A DNA stretch of 34,381 nucleotides from a bacterium (GTDB taxonomy: Bacteria; Actinomycetota; Acidimicrobiia; Spongiisociales; Spongiisociaceae). The stretch covers positions 1-34,381 of the forward strand of contig JAPOQZ010000158.1 in assembly GCA_026710435.1 (NCBI GenBank). The letters run 5' to 3'. The translations under genes were made by a program, and so were the position numbers. Below, in pieces: positions 8,443 through 17,400 of this stretch. Each line of letters starts with the position of its first letter. Position 1 is the first letter of the stretch. The notes below the pieces were generated by a model. It saw only the letters and a program-made list of their open reading frames with translations, was not told the origin of the DNA and ran no database searches.

Positions 8443-9333
8443 CTACAGACCGAGGCGCCGGATCCGGTCGGGGTAGCGCTGCCAATCCTTCTCCACCTTC
8501 ACGCGCAGGTCCAGGAACACGCGCCGGGAGAAGTGTCGCACCAACTCCCGGCGGGCTTCGGTCCCGACCTGGCGGAGCACCGACCCCCCGGCCCCGATGA
8601 CGATCCCTTTCTGTGAGGGTCGCTCCACGTAGACCGAGACCGAGATCCGCAGCAGGTCGCTCTTCGGCGCCTCGATGGATTCGGTCCGCACCGCCACCGA
8701 ATGGGGGACCTCCTCCCGCAGGAGCGCAAGTAGCTTCTCTCGCACGGTCTCGGCCACCAGTACCTCGTCCGGCTGGTCGGTGGCTGTTCCCGGCGGGTAG
8801 TGGGCCGGGCCCTCCGGCAACCGGGGAACCAGTTCCCCCACCACACGCTCCAGTCCGTCACCGGTGAGGGCGGAGACCGGTACGTAGGCTCCGAAGTCCC
8901 AGTGGGATGCCTCGACCAGGCGCTCCGCCACGCGGCCTTTGCGCACCAGGTCGATCTTGTTGACGATCAGTACGACCATCTCCGGCCGCCCCGTGTCGAG
9001 AAGATGTTCGGCGATGCGGCGATCTCCGGGGCCTACCCGGCCGGTCGCGTCGAGAACGAACAGGAAGCAGTCCGCCTCGTTCAGTGTGCGGTAGACGACC
9101 GAATTCAGACGCTCTCCGAGAGCGGTCCGCGGGCGGTGCAGGCCGGGTGTGTCGAGCAGGACGATCTGGGCCGGCTCGTCACCATCCTCGATGGTCAGGA
9201 TCCCTCGGGTGGGCAACCTCGTCGTCTGGGGCCGCCGGGAGGTGATGGACACCTTGCGGCCGACGAGCCCGTTGATAAGGGTTGACTTCCCCACGTTGGG
9301 ACGCCCGACGACGGCTACGAAACCTGTCCTCAC
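8443..9333 (-). CDS. era: GTPase Era
   Basis: Era is an essential GTPase that binds the 3' end of 16S rRNA and helps mature the 30S subunit. The 296-residue product has G1 GRPNVGKS (10-17), a switch region with QTTR, G3 DTPG (61-64) and G4 NKID (125-128). The C-terminal KH domain contains VIGAGGSVLRQVG with the expected IGAGG turn. Length matches the family (about 300). The start is GTG at 9333. It is the last gene of the phoH-pgpH-ybeY-CNNM-era unit, 21 bases after the CNNM stop, and so belongs to a ribosome-maturation cluster with ybeY. Confidence 0.95.
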   Translation of the reverse strand: MRTGFVAVVGRPNVGKSTLINGLVGRKVSITSRRPQTTRLPTRGILTIEDGDEPAQIVLLDTPGLHRPRTALGERLNSVVYRTLNEADCFLFVLDATGRVGPGDRRIAEHLLDTGRPEMVVLIVNKIDLVRKGRVAERLVEASHWDFGAYVPVSALTGDGLERVVGELVPRLPEGPAHYPPGTATDQPDEVLVAETVREKLLALLREEVPHSVAVRTESIEAPKSDLLRISVSVYVERPSQKGIVIGAGGSVLRQVGTEARRELVRHFSRRVFLDLRVKVEKDWQRYPDRIRRLGL

Positions 9334-9354
9334 CCCGCGCTCACCGGGTAGGAC

Positions 9355-10551
9355 TCATTCGCGGCTAGCGGGCACGGCGCCCACCTTGACCCGTTCGACC
9401 CGGCGACCCTGGACCCGCTCCGCAACCAGCACCGCCCCGTCGAACTCGAACCGTTCACCCACCAGCGGCACCCGACCGGCCAAGCCCAGTACGAGACCTC
9501 CGACGGTATCCCACTCGGCGTCAGGCAGGCTGGTCCCGAGGAGGCTGTTCAGATCGTCGACGGGAAGCCGGGCATCGACGAGGAAGCGGCCGTCGTCCAA
9601 CGGTTGCACCAGACGCGGCTCCGTGTCGTACTCGTCGACGATCTCGCCTACCAGTTCCTCCAGAAGGTCCTCGATGGTGACCAGCCCGGCCGTACCACCG
9701 AACTCGTCCACCACCACGGCCATGTGAACCTGCGAGGACTGCATCTCCCTCAACAACTCCCTCACGGGTTTGGTCTCGGGAACGAAGTAAGCCGGACGGC
9801 TGATGTCGCTGAGGGGCGCGGCGTTCGGCGGAACCCCGACCAGACGGAGCAGGTCCTTGGCGTAGACGAGGCCCACTATGTCGTCGGCGCCCTGGCCCGT
9901 TACGGGCACGCGGGAGACACCGTGCTCCAGGATCAGGCTGAGAGCGTCGCTGGTCGTGAGGTCGGCACTCACCGTCACCATGTCGGTTCTCGGGACCATC
10001 ACCTCGCGCACGATGGCGTCGGAGAATTCGAGCACCGAGGAGATCATCCGTATCTCCTCGTGATCCTCACGATCGTGATCCCCATTCTTGGCGCCGACCG
10101 ATTCCTCCTCGGTCTCCTCGTCCTTGATCAGGTCGGCCGCTCGTTCGCCGGCGGAGACCGCGACATGGAGAAGGCGGGCCAGGCGGTAGGCGATCAGGTG
10201 GGGCCGGCGGCGGCCCAGCGACCGGGGCAGGAGCTCCCCGAGTATCACCAAGGCCACACCGGTTAGGGCGAGCGCCGCAGCGAGACTCCACCCGTCCACC
10301 AAGGCGCCCATCACCCCGGCGGTGGCGAGGGCAGCGGCTACGAGCAGGGCCGAGTGGATGAGCGAGAGGGACGGCTGTATGCGGGGTCGATCCCCGAGCA
10401 ACTCGGCCACGATCACCGCTCCGCGCTCACCGTCGGCCGCGTCGTGCAGTGCGGCGGCCCTGGGGGTGCGAACCAGGGAAGCCCCCGCTGCCCTGAGGGC
10501 GGCTGCCAGCAGCAGGAACCCTGCTGCGACGGCCGCCGCGAGGCCGATCAT
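9355..10551 (-). CDS. CNNM/CorC-family membrane protein with CBS pair
   Basis: The 398-residue protein has an N-terminal DUF21/CNNM membrane domain of several hydrophobic helices (about residues 1-130). A CBS pair follows (about 175-300, with VMVPRTDMVTV and VVVDEFGGTAGLVTIEDLLEEL), then a CorC/HlyC C-terminal domain (about 315-390, with DDGRFLVDARLPVDDLN). This family is linked to magnesium or cobalt efflux; the old name hemolysin is misleading. It starts at ATG 10551, overlapping the ybeY stop (ATGA). The position between ybeY and era is conserved across many actinobacteria. Confidence 0.92.
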   Translation of the reverse strand: MIGLAAAVAAGFLLLAAALRAAGASLVRTPRAAALHDAADGERGAVIVAELLGDRPRIQPSLSLIHSALLVAAALATAGVMGALVDGWSLAAALALTGVALVILGELLPRSLGRRRPHLIAYRLARLLHVAVSAGERAADLIKDEETEEESVGAKNGDHDREDHEEIRMISSVLEFSDAIVREVMVPRTDMVTVSADLTTSDALSLILEHGVSRVPVTGQGADDIVGLVYAKDLLRLVGVPPNAAPLSDISRPAYFVPETKPVRELLREMQSSQVHMAVVVDEFGGTAGLVTIEDLLEELVGEIVDEYDTEPRLVQPLDDGRFLVDARLPVDDLNSLLGTSLPDAEWDTVGGLVLGLAGRVPLVGERFEFDGAVLVAERVQGRRVERVKVGAVPASRE

Positions 10552-11015
10552 CTACGTTCCACTCCGACCATCGCCAGCAGGACCCGTTCCCGGTCCTCCA
10601 TGCGGTCCGCATCGGACTCGGTCACATGGTCGTAGCCGAGGAGATGCAGCAGGCCATGCGTCACCATCAGGGAAACCTCGTGTCCGGGGTCGGCCCCGAT
10701 CTCTCGGGCATGCTCGTGGACGTAATGGGGGGCTACGAAGACGTCGCCGATGCTGTGGGGCGGGTCCACCTCGCTCACGTGAGCGGCGGGGTCGTAGGCA
10801 TCCGCCGGGTTCAGCGGCAGGGCCAGAACGTCGGTCGGTCCCTCCTTGCCCAGGAATCTGCGGTTGTAACCGGCCATCGCATCGTCGGTCACGAACATGA
10901 TCCCGACCTCGGTCCCTGGAGGCAGGCCTTCCTTTTCGAGGACGGTGCAAGCTAGCCTCCGAACCGACTCGATGGGTAACGGAACGTCCTGTTCGTCTGA
11001 GAGATAGATTTCCAC
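10548..11015 (-). CDS. ybeY: Endoribonuclease YbeY (rRNA maturation factor)
   Basis: YbeY is a zinc-dependent endoribonuclease needed for 16S rRNA 3' processing and ribosome quality control. The product is 155 residues. The metal-binding motif is HGLLHLLGYDH, with H120, H124 and H130. The preceding conserved text FLGKEGPTDVLALPL corresponds to the NKxYRxxDxPTDVLSFP signature of the family. The start is GTG at 11015 after AAAGAGG. It follows the pgpH-like gene by 47 bases and overlaps the CNNM gene by four. Confidence 0.94.
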   Translation of the reverse strand: MEIYLSDEQDVPLPIESVRRLACTVLEKEGLPPGTEVGIMFVTDDAMAGYNRRFLGKEGPTDVLALPLNPADAYDPAAHVSEVDPPHSIGDVFVAPHYVHEHAREIGADPGHEVSLMVTHGLLHLLGYDHVTESDADRMEDRERVLLAMVGVERR

Positions 11016-11062
11016 GGCCTCTTTACTACCCTACCCGCGCCGACGGCACACTTGTGACACGA

Positions 11063-13708
11063 TCATTCGCGCTCAGGAAAGTTCGGATACGGGATCCGTT
11101 GGTGGTAATGCCCGACAAGAGCGTCGACCATAGCCGCTTTGGCGTTGGTCAAGTCCCCCAGCGTCATCTCGGACTCCGAAAGCTGCCCGTCAGCCATCTT
11201 CTCGCCGACCACCCGCTCGACCAGCTGCTCGATCCCTTCCGGTGAGGGTTCCTCCGCCTGGAATACCGCCCGGCACGCGCCCTCGACGGAGTCGGCCATC
11301 ATGACGATGGCCATCTCCCGCCTCACCGGCTTCCGGCCGGCATGCCGGTAGGCCTCCCTATCGACCGCATCGGCGCCGTACAGTTCCTTCGCCCTGTTGT
11401 AGAAGAAGTGCATGATGGCATCCCCGTGGTGGGTCACCACGGATTCGGCCACCTCGCCCGGTATCCGGAACTTGCGAGCGAGGCTCACACCGTCCAGCAC
11501 ATGGCGCCGGATCACTTCCGCGGATCTCTCCGGCGCCATCCGGTCGTGGGGATTCTGGATCCCGAACTGGTTCTCTATGAAGAACTGGGCGTTCTCGGTC
11601 TTTCCCAGATCGTGGTAATAGGCCGCGGCTCGGGCCAGCAGTGGATTCGCGCCGACGGCCCGGGCGGCCCGATCGGCCAGCGTGCCCACCATCAACGAAT
11701 GGTTGAAAGAGCCGATGGCCTTCTCCTCCAGGAGCCTGAGAGCCGGATGGTTGCGGTCCGTGAGGTCGAGGAGGCGCAGCGACGTGGTGATGTCGAAGAT
11801 GATCTCCAACACGGAGAGCAGCGAACTGCCTATCAGCCATGAGACTGCGCCGTTAACCAGCGCGTATGCCGCAACCTCGTAGATCGGGATCTCCGTGTGG
11901 ACGAACCACGCTATCACCGATGCCAGCGCGGCCGAGATGATCATTATGTAGATCGCAGCCCGGCGGAGATCCCGGCGGGCCGAAATCGCCGAAACGAACG
12001 GGACGGGCGCCAAGGTTGACAGGATGGCGAACAGCGTATAGCCCGGGTCGATGGTTGCGATCGCCGTCATGGACCCGACCACCACCGCCATGATCAGTGT
12101 GGTCTCGGCATCGAAGAGTATTACCGCCATCAACCCGAACGCCGCGGCCGGCACCAGGTACCCGATGACCGGGTTGTCATCTGCGAACACCGCCACACCC
12201 CGGGCCGCGAGCGCAGAAAGAGTTACCAGCAGACCGAAGAGAGCGATCCGGCGCATAGAGCGCCAGACAGATGGCTGGAACCGGTGGATGTACAGGGCGA
12301 GAAGGCCGACGACCAGAACGACGGCCGAGGCCAGGGCCAGGTAGCGTGGAGCGTCCCGCCCGATCAGTCCGCCTTCCTCTAGGGCCTGTTCGATCTCCTC
12401 GGTCACCTCCTCGCCCTGCCCGACGATTACCTGACCGGGGGAGAACTCGATGAATACTGGATCGACCTTGTCCCTCTCCTGGTTCCGCATTGCATCGGTC
12501 TGTATCATGTCCACCGATTTGTTGGCGGCCAGGAACTCGCTAGCCACCTCGGTGACCACCAGCGAGAGTTCCCCCCAGAACTCATCGTCCACACCGGCTA
12601 TCGGCAGGAAGGGGTTCCGGGTCCTGAGTTCCCGCTTCCTTCCAAGCAGTTCCTCGCTGAGTATCCCGCCGTTCTCGTCAAGTGTTTCCGCAGCGAGGCG
12701 GACCACTTCCTCCTGGACGGATGTGAGCCACAGATCCTCACCCAGGATCCCGCGGATGACATCTCCGGTGGCGACATCGACCAGGTTCCTGACAGTGCTG
12801 TCGGAGAGCGAGTAGCCGGCCGCCCGGAGATTGGCCGCCTGGGTGTCTCGGGGGATGACCATCGGTTCGAACTCGATCGGATCGATCGGCGTCTCCCGAT
12901 CCACGAAGAGCACCCTCTCCTCGAGCAGGGACTCGCCAGGCGCGAACACCCCTTCCGGGACCGACTCCGTATCCACCAGAACCACGGCCGGTCCCGCTGC
13001 CATCCCGGTGAACGAGTAGCGCCCGTTGCTCAGGGTACGATCCGCGAACTGCACGCCGGTCGAGTCGTAGGCGACCAGTCGTATGTCGCCCAATCCCTGA
13101 TCGTCCGGGATGAACGTCGAGCCACCTCCGGTTCTGAGCCGGACAACCCCGGTCATGCCGGAGGTTCGGGGTACGTCCGCCAGCGTGGTCTCCGTGGGCG
13201 CCGCGTCCGGGCCGGCGCTTGTGGTTGGGGTGGCGGCTTCGGTCGTCTCGGTGGGACCCGACCCGGGAGCCGTCGCGCCCGGGGCCGCTTCGCTGGTGGT
13301 AACAAGTGGGGCGGGCGTCGTACCCGTCGTCGCCTCCGGCAAGTCGGTGCCGGGAGGTACGGTGGCGCTGGTGGTCACGACCGGTAGCGGGACGGCGCGC
13401 TGGTCGACGGCAGACGACCTCACCGATTCGAAGAAGGCTTGAATGTTCGAAACGACGAGGGCATCTATCGCGAAGTCGCGTTGGTATACGCGGAGAACGG
13501 CGGCCGCAGCCTCCTCCCGCGCCCTCTCCGTGGCGCCGGCGTCCTCGATGCTGAGAGTGGACTCGGCTACGAACTCCTGGGGGGACGGCATACCGACTGC
13601 CACCTGCACCGCCGTGAACTCCTGCCCGATAAGGAGCGCGAGCCAGGAAAACACGACAGTCGCGACGAGGATCACTGCCCGGACGACGACCCTGATCCGG
13701 CTGCTCAT
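11063..13708 (-). CDS. PgpH-like 7TM-HD phosphodiesterase with an extra extracytoplasmic beta domain
   Basis: The 881-residue membrane protein is of the 7TMR-HDED/HD family, whose best-known member PgpH hydrolyses cyclic di-AMP. Residues 10-30 form a membrane helix, and about 40-110 and 280-450 are the extracytoplasmic 7TMR-HDED domain. About 455-645 carry several membrane helices, and 665-850 form the cytoplasmic HD domain with FNHSLMVG, AAYYHDLGKTEN (HD at 699-700), RRHVLDGV and VTHHGD. Inserted in the outer domain are a Thr/Pro/Ala linker (about 111-180) and a module at about 183-250 (GVVRLRT, then GLGDIRLVAYD and GRYSFTGM) resembling SdrD-B or carboxypeptidase-regulatory beta domains of surface proteins. 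This makes it longer than usual (about 700). It overlaps phoH by four bases. The c-di-AMP activity is inferred from family only. Confidence 0.9.
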   Translation of the reverse strand: MSSRIRVVVRAVILVATVVFSWLALLIGQEFTAVQVAVGMPSPQEFVAESTLSIEDAGATERAREEAAAAVLRVYQRDFAIDALVVSNIQAFFESVRSSAVDQRAVPLPVVTTSATVPPGTDLPEATTGTTPAPLVTTSEAAPGATAPGSGPTETTEAATPTTSAGPDAAPTETTLADVPRTSGMTGVVRLRTGGGSTFIPDDQGLGDIRLVAYDSTGVQFADRTLSNGRYSFTGMAAGPAVVLVDTESVPEGVFAPGESLLEERVLFVDRETPIDPIEFEPMVIPRDTQAANLRAAGYSLSDSTVRNLVDVATGDVIRGILGEDLWLTSVQEEVVRLAAETLDENGGILSEELLGRKRELRTRNPFLPIAGVDDEFWGELSLVVTEVASEFLAANKSVDMIQTDAMRNQERDKVDPVFIEFSPGQVIVGQGEEVTEEIEQALEEGGLIGRDAPRYLALASAVVLVVGLLALYIHRFQPSVWRSMRRIALFGLLVTLSALAARGVAVFADDNPVIGYLVPAAAFGLMAVILFDAETTLIMAVVVGSMTAIATIDPGYTLFAILSTLAPVPFVSAISARRDLRRAAIYIMIISAALASVIAWFVHTEIPIYEVAAYALVNGAVSWLIGSSLLSVLEIIFDITTSLRLLDLTDRNHPALRLLEEKAIGSFNHSLMVGTLADRAARAVGANPLLARAAAYYHDLGKTENAQFFIENQFGIQNPHDRMAPERSAEVIRRHVLDGVSLARKFRIPGEVAESVVTHHGDAIMHFFYNRAKELYGADAVDREAYRHAGRKPVRREMAIVMMADSVEGACRAVFQAEEPSPEGIEQLVERVVGEKMADGQLSESEMTLGDLTNAKAAMVDALVGHYHQRIPYPNFPERE

Positions 13709-14679
13709 CGACGCTTCCTCGTGCCATCCACCGTCTCGTAGGCCTCGACAATGGCGGCCACGATCCGGTGCCGTACCACGTCGGCAGCCGTCAGGTACAC
13801 CACCGCGATGCCGTGCAGGTCACGCAGGATCCCCGCCGCGTGGCGCAGGCCCGAAGGATGCTCCCGGGGTAGATCGACCTGCGTGGCGTCACCGGTGACG
13901 ATCATCTTGGAATTGAACCCCAGCCGGGTCAGGAACATCTTCATCTGGGCCCGCGAGCTGTTCTGGGCTTCGTCGAGCACGACGATCGCATCGTTCAGGG
14001 TGCGGCCACGCATGTAGGCCAGCGGGGCGATCTCTATCACGCCCTTCTCGATGTAAGCGGCCACATCCTCGGGCCCCAGCATCTCGTAAAGAGCGTCGTA
14101 GAGCGGGCGAAGGTACGGGTTGAACTTCGCCTCGAGATCCCCCGGTAAGAACCCGAGGCGCTCCCCGGCTTCCACGGCCGGCCTGCTCAGGACGATTCGC
14201 TTCACCTTTCCTGTCGTCAGCGCTTCGACTGCCGCAGCCATCGCCAGGTAGGTTTTTCCCGTCCCCGCCGGTCCGATTCCGAAAATCAGGGTATGGTTGC
14301 GGATCGCTTCCACGTAACGAAGCTGGCCGACGCTCTTAGGCCGGATAACCTTGCCTCGGCCCACCTCGATCGTTGTTCCCAAGACGCCGCTCGGGGACGG
14401 CACCGAATCGTTCACCATATCGATCACCCGCCGGACGCCTTCGGGTTCGAGGGTGAGACCTTGTTGCACGAGCATCAGCAACTCCCCGACCACCTTGTAG
14501 GCGTTGCGAGCCGAGTCCTCCTCTCCGCCGAACGCTATCTCGTCCCCGCGAGCCACTATGACGGCATCCGGGTAGGCAGCTTCGACCTTCCGCAGATGGC
14601 AGTCCTTCTCGCCCAGCAGATCGAGCATCAGGCCGACAGCGGGAACATGCAGGCGGAAACGGGAGGTGGCGGCGCGCAT
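13705..14679 (-). CDS. phoH: PhoH-family ATPase (PhoL/YbeZ type)
   Basis: The 324-residue cytoplasmic ATPase has an N-terminal KH-like region, Walker A GPAGTGKT at 136-143, Walker B LDEAQN (DEAQ at 236-239) and the sensor segment MIVTGDATQVDLP. PhoH/YbeZ proteins are RNA-associated NTPases that act with YbeY in ribosome maturation. Having ybeY in the same operon supports the PhoL/YbeZ subtype over the PhoH2 toxin-fused type, which would carry a PIN domain. ATG at 14679 begins the operon. The 380 bases upstream contain the second copy of the 104-bp repeat and must also hold the promoter; TATTCT near 14727 is a possible -10 but lacks a good -35. Confidence 0.94.
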   Translation of the reverse strand: MRAATSRFRLHVPAVGLMLDLLGEKDCHLRKVEAAYPDAVIVARGDEIAFGGEEDSARNAYKVVGELLMLVQQGLTLEPEGVRRVIDMVNDSVPSPSGVLGTTIEVGRGKVIRPKSVGQLRYVEAIRNHTLIFGIGPAGTGKTYLAMAAAVEALTTGKVKRIVLSRPAVEAGERLGFLPGDLEAKFNPYLRPLYDALYEMLGPEDVAAYIEKGVIEIAPLAYMRGRTLNDAIVVLDEAQNSSRAQMKMFLTRLGFNSKMIVTGDATQVDLPREHPSGLRHAAGILRDLHGIAVVYLTAADVVRHRIVAAIVEAYETVDGTRKRR

Positions 14680-14771
14680 CAGCGAACCGCGACCGGTATG
14701 TAACGGTTAGCGGAGATATCCAAGAATACCATACGCGACCGAATTAACACTAGCCCTGGTTCTCAATAGTT

Positions 14772-14874
14772 CCAGACACACCACGGCAGCATGCCACATC
14801 AACCGCATCATCGCGACAGGGCCGGGCATGACCCGCCGGGTGAAGATCGCTCCCGACCGAGACGGTACTATCGA
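14772..14874 (-). repeat. Intergenic repeat, copy 2 of 2 (about 103 bp)
   Basis: This is the partner of 4121-4224 in the opposite orientation. On the minus strand a frame reads VPSRSGAIFTRRV followed by PGPVA. At the other locus the matching frame reads VPSHSGATFTRGV and PNPVA. Synonymous pairs include GTC/GTA, TCC/TCG, GGC/GGA, CGA/CGG and CCT/CCC. The frame has an in-frame stop about 35 bases upstream and no start between, so it is not a complete gene here. The rest of the phoH-dnaJ spacer (14680-15058) holds nothing else I recognise. Confidence 0.7.
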
Positions 14875-15058
14875 AACGGCCTGATCCCTGGTCGATGTTC
14901 ACATCCCACACCGCGTTCGCCCAGGACCAACTCCCGCACCAAGTCCGAGGCTAACGCCCGAGCCTCGGCGGGCGCTGCTTCCCCCGACAGGGTCGCGCAG
15001 GCGAGCCGGCAAGGGCTCATGTGACCCGAGTCAGGCCGACGGCCACCTGCAACCCGGA

Positions 15059-16117
15059 TCAGAGAACATGCTCATCCCGGGACTCGGCATACCTTCGAAG
15101 GATCTTCTTCTGTGACCGGTTGAGCCTCGTCGGGACATCCACACCAACGCGAACGAACAGGTCGCCGCGGCCCCTACCGCGAAGCCGCCCGACACCCTTG
15201 CCCCTCAACCGGATGACCTCTCCGGGCTGCGTCCCGGCCGACACCTTGACCCGCGTGGATCCGCCCTCCAGCAGAGGTACATCGGTCTCCGTGCCGAGCG
15301 CCGCTGCGGCTATTCCGACTGCCAGTTCGTAGAGAAGGTCGTCTCCTTGCCTCGTGAACGACGGGTGCGGGTGCACCGCCAACTGCACGTAGAGGTCACC
15401 TGGTTGACCCCCCCTCGGTCCTGCCTCGCCTTCCCCCACCATCCTCAGGGTACTCTCGTCACCGACACCGGCCGGAACCTCCACCGAAACCTGCTTTTCC
15501 CCTTCGACCATTCCTCCCCCCGCACACGAAGCACAAGGGTGGGCGATCACCGCCCCCGCTCCCCTGCATGCCCGGCAGGAGGTCACGGTCATCAGCGAGC
15601 CGAAGGCGCTTCTCCTAGCCATCCTCACCTGGCCGGTCCCGGCACACACATTGCAGAGCCTCGTACCCGTACCGGATCGAGCGCCCGAGCCTGCACATGT
15701 CTCGCACGCGGTGGCCGCCCTGAACCGGACGGTTCGGGTGGTCCCGAACGCGGCTTCCTCCAGATCGAGAGCCAGATGGACCCGGATATCCCGTCCCCTG
15801 GAGTCCCTCACGTCTCTTACTCCGCCTCCGAACAACCCGCTGTCGCCGAACACGGACCGGAGAAGGTCGTCGAACGAACCCGTACCCTGGAAGAACCCCC
15901 CCAAGTCCAGGCTCTCGCCCCGGTCGTATCGAGCCCTCCTGTCAGGATCGGATAGCACCTCATAGGCTTCCGCCACATCGCGAAAGCGCGCCTCGGCCTC
16001 CTGGTCACCCGGATTGGCGTCCGGGTGAGTGGCGCGCGCCAACTTCCGGAACGCCTTCTTTATCGTGTCGGCTGAGGCGTCGCGGTCGACTCCCAGGACC
16101 TCGTAGTAGTCGGCCAT
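15059..16117 (-). CDS. dnaJ: Chaperone protein DnaJ
   Basis: The 352-residue Hsp40 co-chaperone stimulates DnaK ATPase activity and hands it unfolded proteins. The J domain occupies residues 1-70 with the HPD motif at 31-33. A Gly/Phe-rich segment lies at about 72-100 ([10 protein letters not shown]). Four zinc-finger repeats follow: C138/C141, C155/C158, C181/C184 and C195/C198. Then come the substrate-binding C-terminal domains. With hrcA directly upstream (99-base gap) and no grpE or dnaK nearby, this is the second, HrcA-linked DnaJ common in actinobacteria. Many of these genomes carry another dnaJ in the dnaK operon. Confidence 0.95.
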   Translation of the reverse strand: MADYYEVLGVDRDASADTIKKAFRKLARATHPDANPGDQEAEARFRDVAEAYEVLSDPDRRARYDRGESLDLGGFFQGTGSFDDLLRSVFGDSGLFGGGVRDVRDSRGRDIRVHLALDLEEAAFGTTRTVRFRAATACETCAGSGARSGTGTRLCNVCAGTGQVRMARRSAFGSLMTVTSCRACRGAGAVIAHPCASCAGGGMVEGEKQVSVEVPAGVGDESTLRMVGEGEAGPRGGQPGDLYVQLAVHPHPSFTRQGDDLLYELAVGIAAAALGTETDVPLLEGGSTRVKVSAGTQPGEVIRLRGKGVGRLRGRGRGDLFVRVGVDVPTRLNRSQKKILRRYAESRDEHVL

Positions 16118-16216
16118 TGTCGCGTCAGCCGGTCGGCGTGAAGGAGCGGTTATCGGGCGTAGCGTGGCCCACCGTGTTCACGAGCTCGGGTGGCCGGCCG
16201 CGGCAGGTCTCAGTCA

Positions 16217-17236
16217 TCAGGCACCACCTCCGAGGCTCTCGTCAAGCCCGCCTTTGATCTCCTCCACCACTGAGATGGTCCTGCCGTAGTCCATCCTCAT
16301 CGGGCCCAACACTCCTATCCGGCCGCTGGCCTCGCCTTGGTCACCTCCGTAGCTGGTGGACACCAGCGAGAGGTCGGTCGAAGAGTCTAGGCCCAGCTCG
16401 CGGCCTATCCGAACCTCGGTGCCCTCTGGAAGGCGAGCGAGGACCTCAAGTAGTACGGCCTCGCGCTCCAGTACCTCCAGCACTCCCCGTACCGCGGAAA
16501 TCTCGCCCCAGGCATCCGGCAGGGAACTGGTGGGCCCGAGATACAGTTCCCGGTCGGTGGTCACGGCCTTGGTCAAGGCTTCGGACGCTGCCCATACGAT
16601 GGTTCCAACCCTACCGACTATGTCGGCCGGCGGCAGCACATCCAGATCCACGCCTTGCGACATGGACCGCCCGATCTGGTGGCGACGCAGAACCGACTCC
16701 GCCTCCTCGACCTTCGCAGGATCTACCGGACCGGGGAGTTCAAGCAGGGATTGGGACACCCTCCCAGCCTGGGTGACCACCACCATGACCACCGCGTCGG
16801 CCCTGGTCTGCACAAGGTGGACGGCGCGAATGATCTCGGGTGCCAATCCTGGTCCCGTCACTACCGACGGGTAGCGCGTGATCTCGGTCAGAAGCGATGA
16901 CGTCGCTCTCAGGAGACGTCCCAACTCGGTGTGGACCGACGCGAAGAACTCCGCCACCCTCACGGAGGTTCGGGGGAGGCTGATGGGCTTAAGGAACTGA
17001 TCGACGTAGCAGCGATACGCCCGGGCGGTCGGAATCCGCCCGGCAGACGTGTGAGGCTGGACGGCGTACCCGTCAGCCTCCAAGGCCACCAGGTCGTTTC
17101 GCACCGTCGCGGCGGATACGTTGAGTCGGCCGTACTCGAGGATCGCCCTCGAACTGACCGGCTCCCCTGTCCGGATATGCTCGTCTACCAGGAAACGAAG
17201 GACTTGTGCCTTGCGGTCGTCCAACATGGTTGACAT
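16217..17236 (-). CDS. hrcA: Heat-inducible transcription repressor HrcA
   Basis: HrcA represses chaperone genes by binding CIRCE operators and is kept active by GroEL. The product is about 339 residues from the ATG at 17236 (an ATG at 17227 is also possible). The N-terminal winged helix contains VSAATVRNDLVALEADGY, with PHTSAGRIPTARAYRCYVD after it, the strongest signature of the family. The rest is the GAF-like and dimerisation region ending in SVVEEIKGG. It precedes dnaJ. I found no TTAGCACTC-N9-GAGTGCTAA operator in the 164-base divergent region to rpsT, so autoregulation through a standard CIRCE is not supported here. Confidence 0.94.
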   Translation of the reverse strand: MSTMLDDRKAQVLRFLVDEHIRTGEPVSSRAILEYGRLNVSAATVRNDLVALEADGYAVQPHTSAGRIPTARAYRCYVDQFLKPISLPRTSVRVAEFFASVHTELGRLLRATSSLLTEITRYPSVVTGPGLAPEIIRAVHLVQTRADAVVMVVVTQAGRVSQSLLELPGPVDPAKVEEAESVLRRHQIGRSMSQGVDLDVLPPADIVGRVGTIVWAASEALTKAVTTDRELYLGPTSSLPDAWGEISAVRGVLEVLEREAVLLEVLARLPEGTEVRIGRELGLDSSTDLSLVSTSYGGDQGEASGRIGVLGPMRMDYGRTISVVEEIKGGLDESLGGGA

Positions 17237-17291
17237 GATAGGACCGCACGAACCGGCAACGTCCACCGGAGAGCGACACTAACGGCCCGCG

Positions 17292-17320
17292 TTGGACCGA
17301 AGTGCCCGCTCTGCTAGCCT
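17292..17320 (+). promoter_or_regulatory. Probable rpsT promoter
   Basis: TTGGAC at 17292-17297 and TAGCCT at 17315-17320 are separated by exactly 17 bases, a good match to the primary-sigma consensus for a GC-rich genome. The start of rpsT is 80 bases beyond the -10, leaving a leader of about 70 nucleotides. S20 genes are often autoregulated through their leader; no specific fold could be established. Confidence 0.55.
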
Positions 17321-17400
17321 GAGGCGGTTCCCGGCACCGGTGGGAAAGATTCACCTCAGCGGTCTGACCCGGCCGGTCCATTCTCTGACGAAACGAACAG

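Noticed and set aside
17237..17400. Possible CIRCE element before hrcA
   Set aside because: No pair of TTAGCACTC/GAGTGCTAA-like arms at the right spacing; the partial CACTAACGG does not have a partner.
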